Counted from the first letter of the stretch, positions 44,226 to 54,006 are shown. The stretch is DNA of 64,000 nt from Clostridium sp. C105KSO13 (GCF_001517425.1 NZ_FBWL01000169.1:186001-250000), one strand, 5' to 3'. Numbers and translations: made by a program. Notes: generated by a model not told the origin, from the sequence alone.

Positions 44226-45050
44226 ATGAGTATAACAGGGATTATAATTGCCGCAGCTATTGTCGGCGGCACCGGGTTATTCATCGGTGTTTTCCTTGGA
44301 TTATCGGGTAAAAAATTTGCCGTAGCAGTAGATGAGAGAGAAGAGGCTGTACTGGAGGCTCTGCCCGGAAATAACTGCGGAGCATGCGGATATCCAGGAT
44401 GTTCCGGTCTTGCAGCCGCTATAGTGGCAGGTGAAGCAGAGGTTGGAACATGTCCCGTAGGCGGGGCTCCTGTTGCCGAAAAGGTCGGTGCAATTATGGG
44501 GGTAGCTGCAGGAGAGCAGGATCACCAGGTGGCATTCGTAAAATGCGGCGGAACTTGTGAACAGGCAAAAGAGCAATATGAATATTTTGGGGTAAAAGAC
44601 TGTGTCATGGCAAGCATGATGCAGGACGGCGGACCGAAGGGCTGCAGCTATGGCTGTCTTGGGTTTGGAACCTGTGTAAAGGCCTGCCCATTTGATGCAA
44701 TACATGTTAAAGATGGCATTGCAGTCGTAGATAAGGAAAACTGCAGGGCTTGTAAAAAGTGCGTGGCAGCATGTCCTAAGCAGCTGATAGAGATGGTTCC
44801 CTATGATCAGGAGTATCTCGTTCAATGTAACTCACATGACAAGGGGAAAACAGTAAGAGACGTATGTCAGGTGGGATGTATAGGATGCCGTATCTGTGAG
44901 AAGAACTGTGAAGTGAACGCAGTGACAGTCACAGATAACCTTGCACATATAGATCCTGATAAATGCGTGCATTGCGGCATTTGTGCCGAGAAATGCCCAA
45001 GAAAAATTATTACACCGAGAATGGTGGCATCAAAGGCAATGGCTTCGTAA
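44226..45050 (+). CDS. rnfB: Rnf complex subunit B (ferredoxin-type)
   Basis: 274 residues. An N-terminal membrane anchor, a cluster-binding domain with NNCGACGYPGCSGLAAAI, and then four-cysteine ferredoxin motifs (CVKACPFDAI, CRACKKCVAACPK, CIGCRICEKNCEVNAV, CVHCGICAEKCP). It is the entry point for electrons from reduced ferredoxin. AGGAGGG precedes the start. It converges with apbE, with seven bases between the stops. Confidence 0.95.
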   Translation: MSITGIIIAAAIVGGTGLFIGVFLGLSGKKFAVAVDEREEAVLEALPGNNCGACGYPGCSGLAAAIVAGEAEVGTCPVGGAPVAEKVGAIMGVAAGEQDHQVAFVKCGGTCEQAKEQYEYFGVKDCVMASMMQDGGPKGCSYGCLGFGTCVKACPFDAIHVKDGIAVVDKENCRACKKCVAACPKQLIEMVPYDQEYLVQCNSHDKGKTVRDVCQVGCIGCRICEKNCEVNAVTVTDNLAHIDPDKCVHCGICAEKCPRKIITPRMVASKAMAS

Positions 45051-45057
45051 GTAAAAT

Positions 45058-46029
45058 TTAATATCCGGCATAATGCAGGTTATAATCATTCGTCACAAAT
45101 ATGGCCTTGACACCGTCAAGGCTTTCTATCAGGGCTGAACCTTTATCAAGCCCCAGTGCAAAGCAGGTGGTGCTCAGTCCGTCACCATCCGCAGAAAGGT
45201 CGGAGATGATTGTGACCTGCAGCAAATGATTATCGTAAGGATAGCCGGTAAACGGATTTAAAATGTGATGGTAGATTTTACCATCCTTTTTAAAATACCG
45301 TTCGTATACTCCGGAGGAAACCACAGACTTATCTCTGATATCTACACTGGTTATGGCAGAGCTTTGTCCGTCAAAGGGTTTTTGTATACCAATATGGTAG
45401 TTTTCTCCGTTTGTCTTACTACCTATGGCTACAATGTTCCCGCCCAGATTAATCAAGGCGTGTTCTATACCCTGGCTTGTCAGGTAATCTTTTAACTTGT
45501 CTGCAATAAATCCTTTTGCAATGGCGCCTAAATCAATGGCAGCTTTCGGATCTTTCAGAGTTACTGTATTATTTTCCAGAATGACATTTTTATAATTCAC
45601 ATGGCTTTTCGCTTCCTCAATAGCTGTCTGGTCCGGAATATTCCCGGGGTTTTCCTCAATGTTCCACAGTTCACTTAAAGGGGCAATGGTGATGTCAAAA
45701 TCACCTTTTGACAGACGGCTGTAATATAATCCTTTTTCAATCACCTCTGCGGTTCTGACATCTACTTCAACAGGGGCTCCATTTGCAGAATTAATTCTGG
45801 AGATATCACTGGTATCAATGGTTCTGCTTAAAAGCTGCTCATATTCCTTACACAGATCTTTGCAGTGGGTCAGGATAGTATCATCCGTACTTCCCCATAC
45901 TTCAATCGATATCACTGTATCAAAATACATACCGGTTGTTTTGATGGAATCTTCGGAAGACGACCCGGTGCATCCGGAAGCAGTAAACATAATAACTATT
46001 GTAAGAAACCATATCAGAACACGTTTCAT
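45058..46029 (-). CDS. apbE: FAD:protein FMN transferase (ApbE), lipoprotein
   Basis: About 323 residues from the ATG that follows AGAGGGAATAT; a further upstream in-frame ATG lacks a good site. The lipobox TASGC ends the signal peptide, placing it on the outer face of the membrane. ApbE features are INSANGAPVEV, YKNVILENNTVTLKDPKAAIDLGAIAKGF (Mg and flavin site) and HHILNPFTGYP. The enzyme transfers FMN from FAD onto Thr in RnfG and RnfD, matching its place next to the rnf operon. Confidence 0.93.
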   Translation of the reverse strand: MKRVLIWFLTIVIMFTASGCTGSSSEDSIKTTGMYFDTVISIEVWGSTDDTILTHCKDLCKEYEQLLSRTIDTSDISRINSANGAPVEVDVRTAEVIEKGLYYSRLSKGDFDITIAPLSELWNIEENPGNIPDQTAIEEAKSHVNYKNVILENNTVTLKDPKAAIDLGAIAKGFIADKLKDYLTSQGIEHALINLGGNIVAIGSKTNGENYHIGIQKPFDGQSSAITSVDIRDKSVVSSGVYERYFKKDGKIYHHILNPFTGYPYDNHLLQVTIISDLSADGDGLSTTCFALGLDKGSALIESLDGVKAIFVTNDYNLHYAGY

Positions 46030-46103
46030 ATATTCCCTCTTTTCCACGGCATGACATTTTCAGCAGTCATAAATTGCCGTTTTTTGCTTTAGCAACTGCA
46101 TTA

Positions 46104-46132
46104 TTATATACAATTCGCGCCGAAATTACAAT
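46104..46132 (-). promoter_or_regulatory. apbE promoter
   Basis: On the minus strand: TTGTAA, 17-base spacer, perfect TATAAT, about 75 bases before the apbE ATG. Downstream of it on the same strand is a small inverted repeat TTGCTAAAGCAA (46085-46096). Confidence 0.75.
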
Positions 46133-46143
46133 CGAACATGTGA

Positions 46144-46172
46144 TTGCATTCTAAAAGCCTGTGTGCTATGAT
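46144..46172 (+). promoter_or_regulatory. ruvAB promoter
   Basis: TTGCAT (46144-46149), 17-base spacer, TATGAT (46167-46172), 33 bases before ruvA. Confidence 0.75.
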
Positions 46173-46204
46173 AGTGGCTAGAAGCTATAGAAAAGGGGAG
46201 TTTT

Positions 46205-46804
46205 ATGATTTCATATGTTTGCGGCGAGCTGGCCGCGGTGGAACCGGAACAGATAATCGTAGATGTGGGTGGTGTGGGATATGGTATTTACATGCCGGCA
46301 CAGGCTGTGGGACTTCTCCCGGCTCTGGGAAGCCAGGTAAAGATCCATACATATTTGAATGTCCGGGAAGATGTCATGCAGCTGTTTGGGTTTCTGACCA
46401 GGGATGATCTGGAGGTGTTTTGTCTCCTGATCGGCGTCAGCGGAATAGGGCCCAAGGGAGGTTTAAGCATACTTTCCCAGCTTTCACCGGATTCCCTGCG
46501 CCTGGCTGTTATTTCAGGAGATGTGAAGGCAATCTCGGCTGCCCCGGGAATAGGCAGGAAAACAGCAGAGAAGCTCATCATTGAGCTGAAGGATAAATTT
46601 AAAATAGAAGATCTTCATATGGAAGATGCACCGGATTCAATCTCTGCCTCGGAGGCAGTTCATGGTGGAGTACGTACGGAGGCGGTACAGGCTCTGGTGG
46701 CGCTTGGATATGGAAATACAGAAAGTCTGCGGGCAGTCAATGGGGTAACACTTGAGAACCCTACGACAGAAGAACTGCTGAAGGCAGCTTTAAAGAAGTT
46801 ATAA
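46205..46804 (+). CDS. ruvA: Holliday junction branch-migration protein RuvA
   Basis: 199 residues. OB-fold domain I (MISYVCGELAAVEPEQIIVDVGG), helix-hairpin-helix domain II (SGIGPKGGLSILS, APGIGRKTAEKLIIEL) and the flexible C-terminal domain III that binds RuvB. RuvA tetramers hold the four-way junction. AAAAGGGGAG precedes the ATG; ruvB follows after 12 bases. Confidence 0.96.
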   Translation: MISYVCGELAAVEPEQIIVDVGGVGYGIYMPAQAVGLLPALGSQVKIHTYLNVREDVMQLFGFLTRDDLEVFCLLIGVSGIGPKGGLSILSQLSPDSLRLAVISGDVKAISAAPGIGRKTAEKLIIELKDKFKIEDLHMEDAPDSISASEAVHGGVRTEAVQALVALGYGNTESLRAVNGVTLENPTTEELLKAALKKL

Positions 46805-46816
46805 AGGAAATAAGAC

Positions 46817-47818
46817 ATGGGAAAACGCATCATAACAACGGAGAATCTGGAAGAAGATATAAAAATAGAGAGCAGCCTGCGCCCTCAATTTCTAAAAGAG
46901 TATATCGGCCAGGAGAAAGTAAAAGAAACGCTGAATATCTATATTAAGGCAGCAAGAGAGAGAAAAGAAGCACTGGATCACGTACTCCTTTACGGTCCTC
47001 CCGGCTTAGGAAAAACTACCCTTGCAGGCATCATAGCAAATGAAATGGGTGTGAATATCAAAATCACTTCCGGACCGGCTATTGAAAAACCGGGAGAAAT
47101 TGCTGCAATTCTGAATAATTTGCAGGAAAATGATCTTCTTTTTGTGGATGAGATACATCGGCTCAACCGACAGGTAGAAGAAGTCTTATATCCGGCCATG
47201 GAGGATTATGCTATTGATATTATGATTGGAAAGGGGTCAGCTGCCCGGTCTATCCGTCTGGACCTGCCCAGATTTACGCTGGTGGGAGCTACAACCAGAG
47301 CTGGAATGCTGACTGCCCCTCTGCGTGATAGATTTGGAGTAGTTAACCATTTGGATTTTTATACAGAGAAGGAATTAAAAACGATCATACTGAAATCTGC
47401 AGAGAAGTTGGATGTGGAAATCGAAGAGAAGGGCGCTGTAGAACTGGCAAAACGCTCAAGAGGAACTCCCAGGCTTGCCAATCGTCTCCTGAAAAGAGTC
47501 CGGGACTTCGCACAGGTGAAGTATGACGGAATTATCACGGAGTCAGTTGCTCACTATGCCCTGGATATGCTGGATGTGGACAAATACGGTCTGGATCACA
47601 TTGACCGGAATATTTTACTCACTATGATTCAAAAATTTCAGGGTGGACCTGTGGGACTGGATACCCTTGCTGCAACTATTTCAGAGGACACGGGTACACT
47701 GGAAGACGTCTATGAACCTTATCTGCTGCAGACAGGATTCATACAGAGGACCCCCCGGGGTCGGATTGCCACACAACTGGCTTACGGCCACCTTGGGATT
47801 CCCTTCGCGCAGAGTTAA
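46817..47818 (+). CDS. ruvB: Holliday junction branch-migration ATPase RuvB
   Basis: 333-residue AAA+ motor. Walker [10 protein letters not shown] at about residue 61, Walker B FVDEIHRL, sensor 1 GATTRAG, arginine-finger region LRDRFGV, and a C-terminal winged helix ending [15 protein letters not shown]. It drives branch migration with RuvA. Operon with ruvA. Confidence 0.97.
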   Translation: MGKRIITTENLEEDIKIESSLRPQFLKEYIGQEKVKETLNIYIKAARERKEALDHVLLYGPPGLGKTTLAGIIANEMGVNIKITSGPAIEKPGEIAAILNNLQENDLLFVDEIHRLNRQVEEVLYPAMEDYAIDIMIGKGSAARSIRLDLPRFTLVGATTRAGMLTAPLRDRFGVVNHLDFYTEKELKTIILKSAEKLDVEIEEKGAVELAKRSRGTPRLANRLLKRVRDFAQVKYDGIITESVAHYALDMLDVDKYGLDHIDRNILLTMIQKFQGGPVGLDTLAATISEDTGTLEDVYEPYLLQTGFIQRTPRGRIATQLAYGHLGIPFAQS

Positions 47819-47833
47819 ATCTTCAAAAAGTGG

Positions 47834-47862
47834 TTGGATTTTCCTTTTATATAGTTTATAAT
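47834..47862 (+). promoter_or_regulatory. zapA promoter
   Basis: TTGGAT (47834-47839), 17-base spacer, perfect TATAAT (47857-47862), 29 bases before zapA. Confidence 0.75.
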
Positions 47863-47890
47863 AGCAGATAAGAAACGCGAGGAGGATACT

Positions 47891-48301
47891 ATGAGTTCAG
47901 CAAAACATTTTACAGAAGTTCTGATTGGAGGAAAAGTCTACACATTAAGCGGATTTGAAGGTGAAGAGTACCTTCAGAAAGTTTCCTCCTATCTGAACCA
48001 TAAAATTACAGAATGTGCTAACAGTGAAGGGTACAGAAAGCAAAGTTCTGATACCCGCAATGTACTTCTTGCGCTGAATATCGCAGATGACTATTTTAAG
48101 GCAAAGAAGCAGGGGGATTCTCTAGAAAGTGACATAGAACTGAAAGACAAAGAGATGTATGACTTGAAGCATGAGCTGATATCTGTCCAGATAAAACTTG
48201 AGAATGCGGAAAAAGAACTTGCAAAGATGAAGGAAGAGAACAATGACCTGCAGATGCAGATTGTGAAGCTGGAAACAGAGATGAAAAACCGTAGAAAATA
48301 A
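47891..48301 (+). CDS. zapA: Cell division protein ZapA (FtsZ-ring bundling factor)
   Basis: 136 residues. The N-terminal ZapA head (VLIGGKVYTLSGFEGEEYLQKV, and NVLLALNIADDYFKAK) is followed by a long heptad-rich coiled coil (about residues 75-136). ZapA dimers cross-link FtsZ filaments at midcell. CGAGGAGG lies upstream. A perfect hairpin terminator follows immediately. Confidence 0.9.
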   Translation: MSSAKHFTEVLIGGKVYTLSGFEGEEYLQKVSSYLNHKITECANSEGYRKQSSDTRNVLLALNIADDYFKAKKQGDSLESDIELKDKEMYDLKHELISVQIKLENAEKELAKMKEENNDLQMQIVKLETEMKNRRK

Positions 48302-48304
48302 AAG

Positions 48305-48332
48305 ATAAGCTGTCTGCAGACAGCTTATTTTA
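48305..48332 (+). terminator. Terminator after zapA
   Basis: A perfect 24-base palindrome ATAAGCTGTCTGCAGACAGC followed by TTAT (48305-48328), flanked by AAAAG and TTTT. It could stop transcription on both strands. Confidence 0.8.
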
Positions 48333-48386
48333 AAGTAACTCAACACGCATTAGAGAGGCATAGGCATAAGCGAAAAAGGAGTAGAA

Positions 48387-50813
48387 TTGGCAGGGAATAT
48401 ATTGGAAAGAAAAATTGAAATACTGGCACCGGCCGGTTCTTATCCCAGCTTTAAGGCAGCTATTATGGCAGGGGCGGATGCGGTCTATGCAGGCGGAGCG
48501 CATTTCGGCGCGAGAGCATTTGCAGGCAATTTTACGGAAGAAGAACTGCTTTTGGCTATTGATTATGCTCATATCCACGGCCGTAAGCTTTATCTGACGG
48601 TAAATACTCTTTTGAAGGACAGTGAGATAGGCAGGCTCTATGATTACCTAGAACCTTTCTATTTGCGGGGACTGGATGCGGTAATTGTGCAGGATATCGG
48701 TGTATTGAAGTTTGTGCGGAAGTATTTTCCCGGCATGGATATCCATGCAAGCACACAAATGACAGTGACCAATACAAAGGGGGCCCTCTTTTTGCAGGAG
48801 GAGGGAGCTAAGAGGATTGTTCCTGCACGGGAGTTATCTCTGGAAGAGGTACGTCATATGTCGGAACATACAAATCTAGAGATTGAGTGCTTTGTCCACG
48901 GGGCTCTCTGCTACTGTTATTCCGGTCAGTGCCTGATGAGCAGCATGAACGGAGACAGAAGCGGCAACCGGGGACAGTGCGCACAGCCATGCAGACTGCC
49001 CTATATAGTGCATGGTAAAAAGGAGTATATTTTAAGTTTGAAAGACATATGTACGCTGGATTTGATACCGGATCTGATAGAGGCGGGCATTGACTCTTTT
49101 AAAATCGAAGGACGCATGAAAAAGCCGGAATATGTGGCGCTTGTCACTTCTATGTACCGAAAATATACAAATTTATACCTGAAAGAAGGAAGAAACGGTT
49201 TTAAAGTGACTTACAGTGACAGAGAAATGCTGATGGATATTTATAACCGCGGTGGTTTCAGCCAGGGGTATTACAGACAGCACAGCGGCCGGGATATGCT
49301 TTCTCTGAAACGGCCGGGACATGCAGGCGTTCCCGCTGTGAAAGTGATCTCGCAAAGAGGGCGGGAGATAACCGGTAAGACACTCACAGATATTCACAAG
49401 GGTGATGTGCTGGACTTGTCCTGCGAACAGAACAATATAAGTGTACAAGGAAACTATACCTTTGGGAAAACCTTCTCAAAGGGTGACACCGTTCAGATTC
49501 TTGTGCCTAAGGGAGAGCGATACTTGAAGGAGACAGTTCTGCGCCGTATGCACAGGACTGAACTTGTGGAACAGGTGAACAATACTTATGGGACAGGAAC
49601 GGTTCACGAACCTATATGGGGGAGCTTTTGGACTGCACCTTGCAAACCGGCTGTTCTGACTGCAGGATACGAGAATTTCTCGGTGACGGTTCAGACAGAG
49701 GAACAGACAGAGACAGCTAAAAATCACCCTCTGGATCAGTCTCGGATCAAAAAGCAGTTGATGAAGACGGGAAATACGGAATTTATATTTGAAACACTGG
49801 ATATCGCAGCAGAAGATGATATTTTCTTACCAATGCAGCGCCTCAATGAATTGAGGCGTGAAGCACTAGAACAACTGACTGTTAAAATCTGTGGGAGTTA
49901 TCGTAGAGAAAAAAACCGACAGCCGCGCATAGTCAAGCAGAAAACCCAGGATGTTCAGGCGGCTGAAGATAAAGTCTCTGAAGGATCGAAAATGAACTTG
50001 TCTGTTCTGGCTGAGACAAAGGGACAGGTAAAGGCAGCTCTTGCCTGCCCAGAGGTGAGTCGGATTTATCTGGAATCGTGTCTATACAGTACTCCTTATG
50101 GAAACTCAGAATGCCGGGAAATATGCAGAAAAGCTGCCCAAAATGGAAAGGAAGTTTTCCTTGCGATGCCGCATATTTTCCGTCAGCAAACAATCTCACT
50201 TTTTTGGGCCGGTTATTCGGCGTTGATGAAAATGGGAATTGACGGATTTCTTATAAGAAATTATGAGAGTTTTTATTTTTTGATGGAGCAGGGATTTGAC
50301 AAGAAGATTATATTGGACCATAATTTATATGTATTTAACCGCCAGGCAAAGCAATTCTGGAATTCCAAGGGGATTTATTCATTTACTGCACCTTTGGAAT
50401 TGGACAGAGATGAACTGGGAATACTCAGGGTATCCCAGGCAGAGCTTGTTGTCTATGGGAGACTTCCGGTGATGGTGACCGCACAATGTATTAAGGACAC
50501 GACAGAAAAATGTAATAAAAAACCAGAAAGCATCATTCTGAAAGACAGATATCAAAAAGTTTTTGCGGTCAGAAATTTTTGCAAATTCTGTTATAATGTG
50601 ATATATGATACAGCGCCTTTGTTTCTGCTGGATTTAAGGGAAGATATCCTGAAGTTAGCTCCTGCCGGGCTTAGAATCCAGTTTACTCTGGAAGATGAAG
50701 GGACTGCTGAAGGTATTTTAAAAATGTACAGGGACATATACTGCAGCGGTTTGCAGGCTGATGTGCCTGATGCTGCATTTACCAGAGGACATTTTAAGCG
50801 GGGAATAAACTAG
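48387..50813 (+). CDS. U32 family peptidase-like protein, RlhA type (probable 23S rRNA C hydroxylation)
   Basis: 808 residues from a TTG start preceded by AAAAGGAG. The N-terminal U32 domain has LAPAGSYPSFKAAIMAGADA, VQDIGVLKF and the signature EIECFVHGALCYCYSGQCLM with the cysteine cluster CAQPC used for Fe-S binding. The middle carries a DUF3656-like region (about 370-500) and the end a further U32-like portion. E. coli RlhA, which shares this long architecture, is needed for 5-hydroxycytidine in 23S rRNA; shorter relatives act on tRNA. Substrate here is assigned only by architecture. Confidence 0.82.
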   Translation: MAGNILERKIEILAPAGSYPSFKAAIMAGADAVYAGGAHFGARAFAGNFTEEELLLAIDYAHIHGRKLYLTVNTLLKDSEIGRLYDYLEPFYLRGLDAVIVQDIGVLKFVRKYFPGMDIHASTQMTVTNTKGALFLQEEGAKRIVPARELSLEEVRHMSEHTNLEIECFVHGALCYCYSGQCLMSSMNGDRSGNRGQCAQPCRLPYIVHGKKEYILSLKDICTLDLIPDLIEAGIDSFKIEGRMKKPEYVALVTSMYRKYTNLYLKEGRNGFKVTYSDREMLMDIYNRGGFSQGYYRQHSGRDMLSLKRPGHAGVPAVKVISQRGREITGKTLTDIHKGDVLDLSCEQNNISVQGNYTFGKTFSKGDTVQILVPKGERYLKETVLRRMHRTELVEQVNNTYGTGTVHEPIWGSFWTAPCKPAVLTAGYENFSVTVQTEEQTETAKNHPLDQSRIKKQLMKTGNTEFIFETLDIAAEDDIFLPMQRLNELRREALEQLTVKICGSYRREKNRQPRIVKQKTQDVQAAEDKVSEGSKMNLSVLAETKGQVKAALACPEVSRIYLESCLYSTPYGNSECREICRKAAQNGKEVFLAMPHIFRQQTISLFWAGYSALMKMGIDGFLIRNYESFYFLMEQGFDKKIILDHNLYVFNRQAKQFWNSKGIYSFTAPLELDRDELGILRVSQAELVVYGRLPVMVTAQCIKDTTEKCNKKPESIILKDRYQKVFAVRNFCKFCYNVIYDTAPLFLLDLREDILKLAPAGLRIQFTLEDEGTAEGILKMYRDIYCSGLQADVPDAAFTRGHFKRGIN

Positions 50814-50827
50814 GAGCAGGTGAAACA

Positions 50828-52252
50828 ATGGTTAATATATTAGTAGAACTATCAAAATATGTCATCATTTTACTGATGTCGATTTATACATTTTCATGTT
50901 TCTCTGTGTTTGCAAAGGTGTACGAGGAAGATAAAAAGGGAATATTGATACGTCAGAATGTGCTGATGTTTCTTCTGCAGTTTACTGCATTTGGTGTAAT
51001 GTATCTGCAGACAAAAAAGCCGGAACTTATGTATTTTTATGGTGCTCAGGTTTTGCTCCTTATTGCAGTACTTGTATTATACCGGATTTTTTATCCAAAT
51101 GCTTCCCGGCTTGTCGTCAATAATATGTGTATGCTGCTGAGTATCGGTTTTATTATGATTACACGTCTTTCCTATGAAAAAGCAGTAAAGCAGTTTATAT
51201 TTGCTGCGTTGGGACTTGTGATCGGGCTCATTGTCCCTGTGCTCATACGAAAACTTCAAATTTTAAAAGACTGGACCTATATTTACGCAGGCATTGGTAT
51301 CCTGGCACTGGGGGCAGTAGCCGTTCTGGGACAGTTTTCTGACGGTGCAAAGCTAGGCTTTACAATAGCTGGATTCGGAATTCAGCCTTCCGAGTTTGTG
51401 AAGATATTATTTGTATTTTATGTTGCAGCAAGCTTGAATCAATCCACAGAGTTTAAAAATGTCGTAGTGACTACGGCTGTTGCGGCTGTGCACGTGTTGA
51501 TTTTGGCGCTTTCCACCGATCTGGGTGCCGCTCTTATTATGTTTGTAGTCTATCTGGTGATGCTCTATGTAGCCACAAGCCAGCCGCTGTATGCTTTGGC
51601 GGGAATAGGAGCCGGTAGTGCCGCAGCTGTTTTGGCCTATCATCTGTTTCACCATATTCAAATTCGTGTTTTGGCATGGAAGGATCCTTTTGCCTCTTAC
51701 AATGAGGGAGGATACCAGGTGGCCCAGTCACTTTTTGCAATCGGAACAGGAAGCTGGTTCGGAATGGGACTGTATCAGGGACTTCCCGACAGTATCCCTG
51801 TGGCGGCAGAGGACTTCATATTCTCAGCAATCTCGGAAGAAATGGGGCTGATTTTTGCACTGTGTCTTATTCTGGTATGTGTCAGCTGCTATGTAATGTT
51901 TTTGAATATTGCTATGGCAATCCGCAACCGATTTTACAAACTTATTGCTCTTGGTCTTGGAACCTGTTATATCTTTCAGGTATTTCTGACAATCGGAGGG
52001 GTTACAAAGTTTATTCCTTCCACTGGGGTTACCCTACCCCTTGTCAGCTATGGAGGAAGCTCCATGTTAAGTACCATGATTATGTTTGGAATTATACAGG
52101 GTCTGTATATTTTAAGAGAAGACGAGGAAGAAAACATTGAAAAGAGAAGAGAATTACGAAGAGGTAGACAACCAGAGAGGTTACCCCCAAAAAAGCAGCA
52201 CCGGAGGAAGAAAACGGTCTTCGAAGAAGTTCCGAAACAAAGAGTTCGCTAG
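50828..52252 (+). CDS. SEDS-family peptidoglycan polymerase (FtsW/RodA/SpoVE)
   Basis: 474 residues with about ten membrane helices. Family segments are IQPSEFVKILFVFYVAASL (with the conserved Asp/Glu region downstream), LALSTDLGAALIMFVVYLVM, RVLAWKDPF, and GVTLPLVSYGGSSML near the end. It polymerises lipid II into glycan strands with a partner PBP, here the next gene. The final ~38 codons overlap the PBP gene in another frame and encode a very basic cytoplasmic tail. Whether it serves division, elongation or sporulation is not resolved. Confidence 0.9.
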   Translation: MVNILVELSKYVIILLMSIYTFSCFSVFAKVYEEDKKGILIRQNVLMFLLQFTAFGVMYLQTKKPELMYFYGAQVLLLIAVLVLYRIFYPNASRLVVNNMCMLLSIGFIMITRLSYEKAVKQFIFAALGLVIGLIVPVLIRKLQILKDWTYIYAGIGILALGAVAVLGQFSDGAKLGFTIAGFGIQPSEFVKILFVFYVAASLNQSTEFKNVVVTTAVAAVHVLILALSTDLGAALIMFVVYLVMLYVATSQPLYALAGIGAGSAAAVLAYHLFHHIQIRVLAWKDPFASYNEGGYQVAQSLFAIGTGSWFGMGLYQGLPDSIPVAAEDFIFSAISEEMGLIFALCLILVCVSCYVMFLNIAMAIRNRFYKLIALGLGTCYIFQVFLTIGGVTKFIPSTGVTLPLVSYGGSSMLSTMIMFGIIQGLYILREDEEENIEKRRELRRGRQPERLPPKKQHRRKKTVFEEVPKQRVR

Positions 52253-53642
52253 AGTAACTTATTTTTTCGTTGCTTTGTTTCTTGCACTTATGAGCTATAT
52301 TGTATATTTCAATATCGTTCGTGCGAAAATAGTGGTAAGCAGTCCTTATAACAAACGGCAGGATGCTTTTGCAGACAGAATTATCAGGGGAAGCATTGCG
52401 GATAGAAACGGAAATGTCCTTGCCAGTACAGATGTGGGCGATGACGGTACAGAAGTGCGTTCCTACCCCTACGGTGCAGCATTTGCACACGTGGTCGGCT
52501 ACAGTGACTCCGATATCGGAAAAACAGGTCTGGAGTCCGTGGAAAATTCTGAACTGCTCACCTCCAATGCTTTTTTTGTACAGAAGATGATCAATGAGTT
52601 TAAAGACGAAAAAAACATGGGGGACACTGTGGTTACAACACTGGATGCAGATCTTCAGCAGGCGGCCTACAATGCACTTGGCAGTAACAAAGGATCTGTG
52701 GTAGTGATGGAACCAGGTACAGGTAAGATTCTGGCTATGGTTTCCGGCCCTTCCTATGACCCCAACAGTGTAGCAGTCAACTGGGATGTCTTAAATGCAG
52801 ACGAAGATAATAGTCCACTTTTGAACCGTGCCTCTCAGGGGCAATATGCGCCGGGTTCCACCTTTAAAGTAGTGACAGCCCTGGAATATATGCGGGAGCA
52901 CAAAGATTATCCCAATTACAACTATAATTGTGTAGGGGAGATCACTGCCGAGGGAACTACGATACACTGCTTCGACAATACTGTGCACGGCCTGGAAGAC
53001 TTAAGGAGTTCTATGGCCAACTCCTGCAACTCGTCATTTGCAAATATCGGTCTTACTTTAAATAAAACAGCCTACCGTAATACGGCCGAAGTGCTTCTGT
53101 TTAATAAAAAACTTCCTGCTGTGCTGGACACAGCGAAAAGCTCTTTTAAAATCACCGAGAGATCCAGCAGTGCAGATATGATGATGACTGCCATGGGGCA
53201 GGGAGAAACGTTAGTCAGCCCGTATCATATGGCGCTGATTACTTCTGCTATCGCCAATGGCGGCACATTGATGGAACCTTATCTTGTCGAAAAAGTGACA
53301 AATTATACCGGATCAGAAATCCGCAAGAACGTACCGAAAAGCTTTAAAAAGCTTATGACACCTGATGAGGCCGCCCAGTTGAAGGACTACATGCAGGCAG
53401 TTGTAAACGAAGGAACTGCATCTGTACTCAGCGGACAGTCGTACACCGCTGCCGGGAAAACTGGAACTGCAGAATACAGTATGGTAGATGGTGAGAAAAC
53501 CCACTCCTGGTTTATGGGATTTACAAATGTGGACAATCCGGAACTTGTTATCAGTGTGATTATCGAAGGCTATGACGGGGATACGGGAGCAAAAGCCGTA
53601 CCCATTGCAAAACAGATATTGGATTCTTACTACTATAATTAA
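52137..53642 (+). CDS. Class B penicillin-binding protein (transpeptidase), SEDS partner
   Basis: 501 residues. A short charged cytoplasmic N-terminus, one membrane helix (about 40-62), then a transpeptidase domain with GSTFKV (Ser about 240), SCN (about 296) and GKTGTAEY (Lys about 441). It resembles the short PbpA-type class B PBPs lacking a long dimerisation domain. The only usable start is TTG at 52137, after GACGAGGAAG, because the next in-frame Met lies inside the membrane helix. This places 116 bases inside the upstream SEDS gene. Confidence 0.87.
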   Translation: MKREENYEEVDNQRGYPQKSSTGGRKRSSKKFRNKEFARVTYFFVALFLALMSYIVYFNIVRAKIVVSSPYNKRQDAFADRIIRGSIADRNGNVLASTDVGDDGTEVRSYPYGAAFAHVVGYSDSDIGKTGLESVENSELLTSNAFFVQKMINEFKDEKNMGDTVVTTLDADLQQAAYNALGSNKGSVVVMEPGTGKILAMVSGPSYDPNSVAVNWDVLNADEDNSPLLNRASQGQYAPGSTFKVVTALEYMREHKDYPNYNYNCVGEITAEGTTIHCFDNTVHGLEDLRSSMANSCNSSFANIGLTLNKTAYRNTAEVLLFNKKLPAVLDTAKSSFKITERSSSADMMMTAMGQGETLVSPYHMALITSAIANGGTLMEPYLVEKVTNYTGSEIRKNVPKSFKKLMTPDEAAQLKDYMQAVVNEGTASVLSGQSYTAAGKTGTAEYSMVDGEKTHSWFMGFTNVDNPELVISVIIEGYDGDTGAKAVPIAKQILDSYYYN

Positions 53643-53661
53643 AATCAGGCGGTGAGAAATT

Positions 53662-54006
53662 ATGCAGATGACTTTTTACTGTGATTTATATATTGCAGCA
53701 GATCTGGAACAAAAAAAACAGAAAATCATTCAAAAGCTAAAAATAAATGCTGTCCAGCCTTCTATTTATATAATTACATTAGCACAGGGAATCCAAAACC
53801 ATCTGGAATTTTACTCCTCTCTGTTGTTAAAACAGCATTATTATGAAGATACACCACTGTTTGTAGTAGGGATTGCCAGAGGTTATGACGGTGCACTTTG
53901 CCTGGCAGAGCATATTATAAAGGAAATTTATGAAAAGACAAAAGATACAGATATACGGAACTTTATCGTAAAACGGCAAAAACAATATGAGGAAGGCAGC
54001 GTGTAA
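53662..54006 (+). CDS. Conserved-looking small protein of unknown function
   Basis: 114 residues with AGGCGGTGAG before the ATG. I do not recognise a named family. The sequence is mixed alpha/beta, without membrane helices or a signal peptide: a strand-like start (MTFYCDLYIA), a lysine-rich helix, a central YIITLAQGIQ, LFVVGIARGYDGALCLAEHI (a possible glycine-rich turn), and a basic C-terminus. It lies 20 bases after the PBP gene and 6 bases before the DUF2953 gene, so it is co-transcribed with cell-envelope and spore genes. Confidence 0.75.
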   Translation: MQMTFYCDLYIAADLEQKKQKIIQKLKINAVQPSIYIITLAQGIQNHLEFYSSLLLKQHYYEDTPLFVVGIARGYDGALCLAEHIIKEIYEKTKDTDIRNFIVKRQKQYEEGSV

